A stretch of DNA of 14,984 nt from Thermoplasmatales archaeon (GTDB lineage Archaea > Thermoplasmatota > JASEFT01 > JAUWIS01): NCBI GenBank assembly GCA_030019485.1, contig JASEEW010000023.1, positions 1 through 14,984 on the forward strand. The letters are read 5' to 3'. Each line of letters starts with the position of its first letter. Position 1 is the first letter of the stretch. A program made the position numbers and the translations under genes. Of the stretch, positions 6,570 through 13,709 are shown in pieces. The notes below the pieces were generated by a model. That model had not been told where the DNA came from. It did not search any database and saw nothing but the letters and a program-made list of their open reading frames with translations.

Positions 6570-7628
6570 ATGAAAGTCAAATACCTAAAAGATTGGGAAA
6601 ACGAGCTGAACATATGCATAAGATGCGCTTACTGTTTTGAAGGATGCCCAGTGTTCAAGGAGCTGGGCTGGGACACGGATGGAGCAAGAGGTAAGGTTAT
6701 CCTATCATACGGGCTTCTCTCAGAAGAACTTGAGCCTTCTCAGTATATTGCAGATAAAATATACCAGTGCACTTACTGCAAAGATTGCATGGAAAGATGT
6801 TCAGCAAATGTATCGGTTCCAGATATTCTTACTGCTGCAAGGGCAGACCTTGTCAATGCTGGTTTTGCCAGTGACACACATAAACATGTGATTGAAAATA
6901 TTAAAACCACAGGGAACATCTTTGGTGATAATGAGGTGATATCACATGAAAGCGAGGGGGAAACACCGCTTTTTATTGGCTGCCAATATTTATCAAGACC
7001 TAATAAGACAAAAAAATACATAAAAATATTAGAAAAACTGGGGATAAAACCGAAGGTGGAAAAAGAAATATGTTGTGGTTTTCCGATGAAAGCCCTTGGT
7101 TTTGAGGAAAAATTCCAGGAGCATAAAAAAAGATTCCTAGAGTCATTCCCTTATAAAGAACTAATTGCATTCTGCCCTACTTGCACCATGTTTCTTAAAG
7201 AGGAATATGGGTTAAATGTTAAGCATGCCACACAGATTATTTTAGATAAAACTCCTAAGGCGGAACTAGATATGGAGGTTACCTATCATGATCCATGTGA
7301 TTTATCAAGAGGGTTGGGGATAATAGATGAGCCAAGACAGATTTTAAAAAAACTGGGTGTAAAAGTGGTTGAAATGAATAACAGTAGAGAGCAATCAAGC
7401 TGTTGCGGCGGAGGTGGTGGTATACTAATGTCTGATTCATCTTTATCTGACAGAATTGCAAAAAATAGGATAAAGCAGGCGGTGGAGACAGGTGCTGATA
7501 CATTGGTTACTGCCTGCCCAACATGTGAACAAGTCTTGAAAAAAGCTGCTACAGAAATCGGTGAGAGTGAAGGAAAAAATATTGTAGTGAGAAACATTGA
7601 AGACATTATATGGAAGGGATTAAAATAG
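6570..7628 (+). CDS. HdrD-like iron-sulfur oxidoreductase (two CCG domains)
   Basis: This 352-residue protein has two N-terminal [4Fe-4S] motifs, CIRCAYCFEGC (C16-C26) and CTYCKDCMERC (C67-C77). Two cysteine-rich CCG domains follow: C138, CCG at 168-170 and CPTC 202-205; then HDPC 240-243, CCGGGGG at 278-284 and CPTC 316-319. That architecture is shared by HdrD, GlpC, LutA/LldE-type and TfrB-like proteins, which pass electrons between a ferredoxin domain and thiol/disulfide or quinone-linked chemistry. A GGGGAG ribosome site precedes ATG 6570. Its place between fumarase and hdrC suggests a role in carrying electrons to or from an organic acid or thiol pair. It is soluble, with no membrane helix seen. 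The exact substrate is unknown; HdrD-like is a fold-level call. Confidence 0.85.
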   Translation: MKVKYLKDWENELNICIRCAYCFEGCPVFKELGWDTDGARGKVILSYGLLSEELEPSQYIADKIYQCTYCKDCMERCSANVSVPDILTAARADLVNAGFASDTHKHVIENIKTTGNIFGDNEVISHESEGETPLFIGCQYLSRPNKTKKYIKILEKLGIKPKVEKEICCGFPMKALGFEEKFQEHKKRFLESFPYKELIAFCPTCTMFLKEEYGLNVKHATQIILDKTPKAELDMEVTYHDPCDLSRGLGIIDEPRQILKKLGVKVVEMNNSREQSSCCGGGGGILMSDSSLSDRIAKNRIKQAVETGADTLVTACPTCEQVLKKAATEIGESEGKNIVVRNIEDIIWKGLK

Positions 7629-7642
7629 GAGGCGGAGTAGAT

Positions 7643-8131
7643 ATGATAAACACAAAGGATTTGGACCCGAACTTCAAATATGAAGTTGTAAAAGAACATG
7701 GTGGTACCAATATTATGCGATGCTTTGCATGTGGTACATGTACTGCCGGGTGTCCTGTGAGAGCGATTGATGACAGGTACAATCCTAGGAAGATTATCCG
7801 TATGGTGCTTCTTGGGATGAAGGAACGTGTTCTTAAAAGTGATTTTATATGGCTTTGCTCTACCTGCTATACCTGTTATGATCGATGCCCACAGGATGTA
7901 CGACTGTCAGATATTATGACTGCTTTAAAAAATATTGCTGTGCGCGAGGGCTACATTCATCCTTCATTCAAAGAGCAGGCAAAACTTGTAGGAACCTTCG
8001 GGCGATTATATGAGGTTGAAGACTTTGACAACAAAAAACGAGGAAAAATGGGATTGCCACCAGTTAAAAAAACCTTTGATGATGTAACAAAAATAATAAA
8101 AGACACAAAACTGGGGGAGATGATAAAATGA
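7643..8131 (+). CDS. hdrC: Heterodisulfide reductase subunit C-like (HdrC)
   Basis: This 162-residue HdrC-type electron-wire subunit has two [4Fe-4S] motifs, CFACGTCTAGC (C27-C37) and CSTCYTCYDRC (C72-C82). It would connect HdrA to the catalytic HdrB. I chose ATG 7643 because AGGAGG at 7627-7632 lies ten bases upstream; an in-frame ATG at 7610 would overlap the previous gene and lacks such a site. It overlaps hdrB by ATGA at 8128-8131. It is soluble, lacking the helices of membrane-linked partners. Assignment is supported by the adjacent hdrB and nearby hdrA and mvhD. Confidence 0.92.
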   Translation: MINTKDLDPNFKYEVVKEHGGTNIMRCFACGTCTAGCPVRAIDDRYNPRKIIRMVLLGMKERVLKSDFIWLCSTCYTCYDRCPQDVRLSDIMTALKNIAVREGYIHPSFKEQAKLVGTFGRLYEVEDFDNKKRGKMGLPPVKKTFDDVTKIIKDTKLGEMIK

Positions 8132-9024
8132 GATATGCGCTGTTTCTCGGATGCACGATTCCTGTTAGAGGGCAACACTATGAGTTATCTGCCCGTGAGG
8201 TCGCAAAAACCATTGGATTAGAGTTCATAGACTTAGAAGGTTTTGCCTGCTGTGGATTCCCAGTGAAATCCATCAGTGCTGAAACAGCCATGGTTTTCGC
8301 AGCAAGGAATATTGCTATTGCCTCTGAAAAAGGATTGGATATATGCACATTGTGTAATGCATGCACCTCAGTTCTCACAGAGGCTAATAAAGAACTCAGT
8401 GAAAACAGAGAGTTAAGGGAGAAAGTGAATGATGAACTAAGCAAGATAGATAAAGAATACAAAACAGGTGTTAAAATAAAGCATTTCGCAAGGATACTGT
8501 ATGAAGATTTTGGTTTGGATAAGTTAAAAGAAGAAATAAAAAAAGATTTAGGTACCCTTAACTTTTCAGCTCACTACGGCTGTCATTATCTAAGACCAAA
8601 GGAATTATATGATGGTTTTGATGACCCAGAAAACCCAACAACCCTTGATAAAATAGTTAGGGTTACAGGTGCAAATGTTACAGATTATAAAAACAAGCTG
8701 CAATGTTGTGGTGGGGCTATCCTGGGTGTGGAGGAGGATATATCCCTCAAAATGGCTAAGGAAAAATTAGATAATGTAACAGCAAACAACATAGATGCCC
8801 TTGTAACTGTTTGCCCATTTTGCTCAATAATGTATGATGACAACCAAAGGAAAATCGAATCAAAATTCAATGTTAAATATGATCTACCTGTGCTTTATTA
8901 TCCACAAATCCTAGGCTTAGCATTAGGACTGGATCAAAAAAACCTTGGTTTTAGATTAAACAAGGTAAAGGCAAATAAGCTGCTGGAGAAGTTGGAGACA
9001 GGAGGAATGAAATACGACTCTTGA
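8128..9024 (+). CDS. hdrB: Heterodisulfide reductase subunit B-like (HdrB)
   Basis: This 298-residue protein is the likely site of disulfide or thiol chemistry. It carries two CCG domains that in HdrB bind noncubane [4Fe-4S] clusters. Domain 1 has C9, C41-C42 and CTLCNAC (C73, C76, C79); domain 2 has GCH at 151-153 (C152), CCG 193-195 and CPFC (C229, C232). All expected cysteines are present, so it should be active. In methanogens the substrate is CoM-S-S-CoB; in bacteria the substrate is mostly unknown. The start is coupled to hdrC by ATGA. Downstream, hdrB is separated from hdrA by an eroded nuclease gene instead of the usual close packing. Confidence 0.93.
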   Translation: MRYALFLGCTIPVRGQHYELSAREVAKTIGLEFIDLEGFACCGFPVKSISAETAMVFAARNIAIASEKGLDICTLCNACTSVLTEANKELSENRELREKVNDELSKIDKEYKTGVKIKHFARILYEDFGLDKLKEEIKKDLGTLNFSAHYGCHYLRPKELYDGFDDPENPTTLDKIVRVTGANVTDYKNKLQCCGGAILGVEEDISLKMAKEKLDNVTANNIDALVTVCPFCSIMYDDNQRKIESKFNVKYDLPVLYYPQILGLALGLDQKNLGFRLNKVKANKLLEKLETGGMKYDS

Positions 9025-9045
9025 ATCAGCGGAGGAAGTATAAGA

Positions 9046-9750
9046 ATGGGCAAAGAAAAAGTGTTAACTATTCAAGGTAAGAAGATTGAACGGTTAGAGG
9101 GTTATAATGAGATATTAAGCGACATAAGGACATATCCAATTATTCAGACAGTGTCTGAACAATTAAGCTGGTCGCATTTCGTTGAGTTGACATATATTAA
9201 TGATAAAGTAGTTAGAGACTTCTATGAAAAACAAGCGATACAGAATAGATGGTCAGTACGAGAGTTACGAAAACAAATTCACTCAAAATTAATTGATCGA
9301 ATTAAGAAAGAAGGGAAATTAGTTGCAATTAAACCTTTGCCACTAAAAGTTAAATGTCCTGAGGATATTTTCAAAGATACATATAACTTCGAATTTTTGA
9401 AATTATCGGAGGCCTATTCAGAGAATAAATTAAAAACTGTCCTATTAAATCAACTAGAGAAATTCTTACACGAACTAGGCGAAGATTTCTTTATCGGCAG
9501 ACGAGAAGTGCCAATACTAATCGGTGGTAATTATGATAGAGTAGATTTAGAATTATTCCATGCAGGATTATTATGTTATATTTTAGTCGAAGTGAAGACG
9601 GAAAAGTTTAAGCATTCTCATGTTGCACTCGGTGACCTCAAAAAAGAAATATTCGTAGCAGAATATAAACTTAAATTGCCTTCAGAACGCGAAATTAAAA
9701 AAAGATTAAAGAATCTCAAATTAAAATCTAAAGGGGGATTAAAGAGATGA
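9046..9750 (+). CDS. DUF1016 (YhcG-like) PDDEXK nuclease-family protein, shortened, lodged in the hdr operon
   Basis: This 234-residue protein has the DUF1016 core: YPIIQTVSEQLSWSHFVEL (30-48), FYEKQAIQNRWSVRELRKQI (59-78), NFEFLKL, then a C-terminal nuclease region GRREVPI, RVDLELF (D167), ILVEVKTEKFK (E182, K184). Family members usually run about 340-380 residues. Here most of the N-terminal half is missing, and after KFKHSHV the text jumps to the end-of-protein segment FVAEYKLKLPSEREIKKRL, skipping the GQLNFY region. PDDEXK-type D and ExK residues remain but helices around them are lost, so activity is doubtful. GGAGG at 9031-9035 serves ATG 9046, and its stop overlaps hdrA (ATGA 9747-9750). 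It is unrelated to electron transfer and probably came in by insertion. Base composition looks more AT-rich than hdrB or hdrA. Confidence 0.8.
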   Translation: MGKEKVLTIQGKKIERLEGYNEILSDIRTYPIIQTVSEQLSWSHFVELTYINDKVVRDFYEKQAIQNRWSVRELRKQIHSKLIDRIKKEGKLVAIKPLPLKVKCPEDIFKDTYNFEFLKLSEAYSENKLKTVLLNQLEKFLHELGEDFFIGRREVPILIGGNYDRVDLELFHAGLLCYILVEVKTEKFKHSHVALGDLKKEIFVAEYKLKLPSEREIKKRLKNLKLKSKGGLKR

Positions 9751-12700
9751 GTGATAATAAGGTTGGTGCAGTGCTTGTCATCGGTGGCGGCATTGGCGGC
9801 ATGCAGTCTGCATTAGATTTAGCTGATTCAGGATTCAAAGTATATTTACTGGAAGAAAAACCATCCATTGGTGGTGTGATGGCGCAGCTTGATAAGACTT
9901 TTCCTACTAATGATTGTTCCATGTGTATAATGGCCCCAAAACTTGTTGATGCTGCAAGAAATAAAAACATAAATCTTTTAACATATTCTGAAGTTATAGA
10001 TGTAAAAGGCTATGTTGGTAATTTTAAAGTTAAGGTTCGCAAGAAACCCAGATATATTGATGAGCAAAAATGTATTGGATGTGGAAATTGCGCTAGTGCC
10101 TGCCGTCTCAAAGGAAGGATACCGGACGAGTTTAATTTAGGATTAAGCAAGCGAGCTGTGCCTTACATACCCTTTCCCCAGGCAGTACCTTTAATCTACA
10201 CCATAGACCCAGATCATTGTTTGTATATCCAGAAAGGTAAATGTGGTGATAAGTTGCTGTGCAAAGAAGCTTGCACCGCAGATGCAATAAACTATGAAAT
10301 GATGGAAAAAGAAATAGAACTCGATGTAGGAGCAATCATTCTCGCTGCTGGGTATGATAAATTTGAAGCGGGAATAAAAAGTGAATATGGTTATGGGAGA
10401 TATAAGAATGTACTGACATCTATTGAATTTGAGAGAATATTATCTGCTTCCGGTCCGTTTGAAGGACATGTTGTTAGACCATTTGATGAAAAAGAGCCTA
10501 AGAAGATAGCATGGATACAATGTGTCGGTTCAAGAGATAAAGGTTGTGGTAACAACTATTGTTCCTCAGTTTGTTGCACGTATGCTATTAAAGAGGCTGT
10601 TATCGCTAAAGAGCATTTATCATCAATTGAGCCTACAATTTTTTATATGGACATGAGAACCTATGGGAAAGGATTTGATGCTTATTATGAGCGGGCAAAG
10701 GATGAATACGGGGTTCGGTTTGTTAGATGTCGGGTATCAGAGGTGCAAGAGGACCCGGGGACGAATAACTTACGCATTAGGTATGAAACCGAGGACGGTG
10801 AGCTCAAAGAAGAGGAATTCGACATGGTTGTACTCTCAGTTGGATTTGAACCTACTGAGGGTGTTAAAGAACTTGCTGAGAAACTAAGGATTAAGCTTAA
10901 TGATTACGGCTTCTGTGAAACCTCTGAGCTTTCACCAGTTGATACCACACAACCTGGGATATATGCATGTGGTGCTTTTTCTGGCCCAAAGGATATTCCT
11001 GAAACAGTGATGCAGGCCTCTGGCGCTGCAGCAAAAGCAAGCGGTTTGATTTCTTCAGAGCGGAATACTTTGGTTGAGAAGAAAGAATATCCACCAGAGA
11101 TTGATGTGAGTGGGCAAGAACCTCGTATCGGGGTATTCATATGCCATTGCGGTATCAACATCGGAGGATATGTTAATGTTCCATCTGTGGTTGAATACGC
11201 AAAAAGTCTTCCAAATGTTGCCTATGCAGAAGAAAACCTCTATACCTGCTCTCAGGATACCCAGAAAAAAATAGTTGAGACAATTAAGGAACAGCAACTA
11301 AATCGGGTTATAGTTGCATCCTGTACCCCTAGAACCCATGAGCCGTTATTTCAGGAAACAATCCGTGAAGCAGGATTAAACCCGCATCTTTTTGAAATGG
11401 CAAATATTAGGGATCAATGCTCCTGGGTACACATGAAAGAACCTGAGAAAGCTACAGAGAAGGCCAAGGATCTGATGAAAATGGCCGTAGCCAAGGCAAG
11501 ACTGATAGAGCCTTTACCAACAATTTCTCTTGATGTTATTCAAAAAGGATTGGTAATTGGAGGAGGCTTAGCTGGAATGATATCAGCTTTAGCTATCGCT
11601 GAACAGGGATATGAAGTATATCTCATAGAAAAAGAAAAAACGCTGGGAGGAAATCTTAGAAACATCTATTATACCCTAGAAAATGAGAGTACTCAGAGTT
11701 ATCTGGAATCCATCATCAAAAAAGTGGAAAATAACCCCTACATCAAAATATACAAAAATGCTCAGATTGAAAAAATAGAGGGATATGTAGGGAATTATAA
11801 GACTACTCTGAAAAACAGTTCAGTTAAATTGGAGTTACAACACGGGATTATTGTTGTAGCAACTGGCGCACAGGAATCAATACCCAAAGAATATCTTTAT
11901 GGTAAGGATGAGAGGGTTATCACACAGCTGGAATTAGAAAAAAGGATTGCCAATAATTCATTTTCTTTCAACCATGAAACCATAGTTATGATCCAGTGTG
12001 TTGGCTCCAGAGACGATGAACATCCTTACTGTAGTCGGGTGTGTTGTAGTGATGCAATTAAGAATGCTCTTAAATTAAAAGAAAAGAACCCCAGGGTGGA
12101 GATATTTATTTTATATAGAGACATGAGGACCTATGGTTTCAGAGAAGTTTTCTATGAAAAAGCAAGGGAGAAAGGAATAATCTTTATTAGATATGACATA
12201 GAGGATAAACCCATAGTTCAAAAAAATAATGGAGGGTTAGAGGTACTGGTTAAAGACCTAATATTACAGGAAAAATTGCTGATAAATCCAGATTTTGTTG
12301 TGTTAAGCCCAGCCATAGTTCCAAGGAAGGAAAATTTTGAGCTTTCGAAACAACTCAAGTTACCATTAAATGAGGATGATTTTTTCCTCGAGGCACATGT
12401 AAAACTGCGTCCTGTTGATTTTGCAACTGATGGTATATTTCTGGCTGGAATGGCGCATTCACCAAAATCCATTGATGAATCCATATCGCAAGCGTATGCC
12501 GCTGCATCGAGAGCCTGCACCATTATTTCCAAGAAAGAATACATTGCTGAGGCGATAATTGCAGCAGTTAATGAGGATTTATGTAGCGGTTGCGGAGTCT
12601 GCGTTTCTGTATGCCCCTATGATGCAATAGAGCTTGTAACTGAGACGAAGGACGGAAATGAAATAAGGATTTCAAAAATTACCGAAGCTTTTTGTAAGGG

Positions 12701-12800
12701 TTGTGGTAGCTGTGCTGCAGTCTGCCCCTCAGGAGCAATTCAACATAATGGTTTCACAACTGGGCAGATCCTTGCAATGATTGATGCATTAGGAGGATAA
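9747..12800 (+). CDS. hdrA: Tandem HdrA-like flavoprotein with two FAD modules and C-terminal ferredoxin domain
   Basis: This 1017-residue protein is a fused HdrA. Module 1 (about 1-450) starts directly with a dinucleotide fold, VIGGGIGGMQSAL (11-23), has DCSMC (56-60), a [4Fe-4S] motif C109-C119, a second set C158, C166, C172, C176, and CVGSRD with NYCSSVCC (259-277). Module 2 (about 460-930) opens with the HdrA N-terminal motif GVFICHCGINIGGY (C467, C469) and CTPRTHEPLF (526-535), then FAD motif VIGGGLAGMISAL (603-615) and a repeat of CVGSRD and YCSRVCC (751-767). Two C-terminal [4Fe-4S] motifs close it (C946-C956, C983-C993). HdrA is the site of flavin-based electron bifurcation with HdrBC and MvhD; two flavins are expected here. 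GGGGG at 9733-9737 precedes ATG 9747. No frame breaks were seen. Confidence 0.93.
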   Translation: MSDNKVGAVLVIGGGIGGMQSALDLADSGFKVYLLEEKPSIGGVMAQLDKTFPTNDCSMCIMAPKLVDAARNKNINLLTYSEVIDVKGYVGNFKVKVRKKPRYIDEQKCIGCGNCASACRLKGRIPDEFNLGLSKRAVPYIPFPQAVPLIYTIDPDHCLYIQKGKCGDKLLCKEACTADAINYEMMEKEIELDVGAIILAAGYDKFEAGIKSEYGYGRYKNVLTSIEFERILSASGPFEGHVVRPFDEKEPKKIAWIQCVGSRDKGCGNNYCSSVCCTYAIKEAVIAKEHLSSIEPTIFYMDMRTYGKGFDAYYERAKDEYGVRFVRCRVSEVQEDPGTNNLRIRYETEDGELKEEEFDMVVLSVGFEPTEGVKELAEKLRIKLNDYGFCETSELSPVDTTQPGIYACGAFSGPKDIPETVMQASGAAAKASGLISSERNTLVEKKEYPPEIDVSGQEPRIGVFICHCGINIGGYVNVPSVVEYAKSLPNVAYAEENLYTCSQDTQKKIVETIKEQQLNRVIVASCTPRTHEPLFQETIREAGLNPHLFEMANIRDQCSWVHMKEPEKATEKAKDLMKMAVAKARLIEPLPTISLDVIQKGLVIGGGLAGMISALAIAEQGYEVYLIEKEKTLGGNLRNIYYTLENESTQSYLESIIKKVENNPYIKIYKNAQIEKIEGYVGNYKTTLKNSSVKLELQHGIIVVATGAQESIPKEYLYGKDERVITQLELEKRIANNSFSFNHETIVMIQCVGSRDDEHPYCSRVCCSDAIKNALKLKEKNPRVEIFILYRDMRTYGFREVFYEKAREKGIIFIRYDIEDKPIVQKNNGGLEVLVKDLILQEKLLINPDFVVLSPAIVPRKENFELSKQLKLPLNEDDFFLEAHVKLRPVDFATDGIFLAGMAHSPKSIDESISQAYAAASRACTIISKKEYIAEAIIAAVNEDLCSGCGVCVSVCPYDAIELVTETKDGNEIRISKITEAFCKGCGSCAAVCPSGAIQHNGFTTGQILAMIDALGG

Positions 12801-12804
12801 AAAC

Positions 12805-13227
12805 ATGAAAGAAGATTTTGAGCCAAGGATTATAGGATTCCTCTGTAACTGGTGTTCCTATGCTGGAGCAGACCTAGCAGGAACGAGTAGAATACAATAC
12901 CCACCAAATCTTAGGTTTATCCGGGTAATGTGCTCAGGCAGGGTTGACACTGTGTTTATTTTGGAGGCACTTAAAAAAGGTGCGGATGGCGTACTGGTCG
13001 CAGGATGTCATCCAGGTGATTGTCATTACCAGTCTGGGAATTATAAAACACATAGGAGAATCATGCTGCTGAAAAAACTACTTGGGCAATTAGGTATCGA
13101 TCCCAATAGGGTGAGGTTTGAGTATGTATCTGCCTCAGAGGGAAATAAATTTGCCCATGTTGTAACAGAGTTTGTGGATGAGATCAAAAAAATAGGGCCT
13201 AATCCATTAAAGGAAAAGAAGAAATAA
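12805..13227 (+). CDS. mvhD: Methyl-viologen-reducing hydrogenase delta subunit-like protein (MvhD)
   Basis: This 140-residue iron-sulfur protein connects HdrA to an electron donor. It shows GFLCNWCSYAGADLAG (C14, C17), CSGRVD (C43), GADGVLVAGCHPGDCHY (C68, C73), and GNYKTHRR followed by SASEGNKFA. All five cysteines of the [2Fe-2S]-binding region are intact, unlike the broken copy near the left edge. AGGAGG at 12791-12796 overlaps the end of hdrA, so the two are co-translated. No mvhA or mvhG lies beside it; the donor could be the group 3b hydrogenase or a dehydrogenase encoded elsewhere. Confidence in family is high. Confidence 0.94.
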   Translation: MKEDFEPRIIGFLCNWCSYAGADLAGTSRIQYPPNLRFIRVMCSGRVDTVFILEALKKGADGVLVAGCHPGDCHYQSGNYKTHRRIMLLKKLLGQLGIDPNRVRFEYVSASEGNKFAHVVTEFVDEIKKIGPNPLKEKKK

Positions 13228-13251
13228 TGACCATTATGGAGAAGAATTCCC

Positions 13252-13692
13252 ATGAAATTCGAACCGATTAAATATTACTACCAAACCCAGCTTAAATGGA
13301 CAATGGAACGTAAAGGTATTATTAGCTGTAAGGATAAACCAGATATCTCAGTGGCTTGTGCCCCTGAGTTTGGAGGGCATCCTAAGATTTGGTCACCTGA
13401 AGACCTGTTTGTTGGAGCAGTTGAGGTATGTACTATGACTACCTTTCTCTGGCTTGCCAATAAGAAAAGAATTAGTATAAAATCCTATAAAAGTAAGGCT
13501 GTAGGTACGGCACAAATGGCTGAAGGCGCACTTTGCTTTACATCTGTAAACATTAAGGTTAGGATTGGGATAGCGGATGAGAAGGACAGACCCAGGGTTG
13601 AGGGAATGCTTCAAGAGATTAGTCAGTGGTGCCTGGTTTCAAAATCCATCAAGACAGAGGTGAAGATTGAACCAGAGATATTTGTTGAGTAG
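13252..13692 (+). CDS. OsmC-family protein
   Basis: This 146-residue protein matches the OsmC/Ohr fold: ERKGIISCKDKPDI, WSPEDLFVGAVEVC with the first redox cysteine (C60) at the helix start, and WCLVSKSI with the second (C127), the pair that reacts with peroxides in characterised members. OsmC-like proteins often sit beside Hdr and sulfur-handling genes, where they may act on thiols or sulfur carriers rather than peroxides. GGAGAAG at about 13238-13244 supports ATG 13252, 25 bases after mvhD. The family is secure. The substrate is unknown, and a thiol-linked role with the Hdr complex is inference from position. Confidence 0.88.
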   Translation: MKFEPIKYYYQTQLKWTMERKGIISCKDKPDISVACAPEFGGHPKIWSPEDLFVGAVEVCTMTTFLWLANKKRISIKSYKSKAVGTAQMAEGALCFTSVNIKVRIGIADEKDRPRVEGMLQEISQWCLVSKSIKTEVKIEPEIFVE

Positions 13693-13709
13693 GATGCAAG
13701 ATTTAATTA

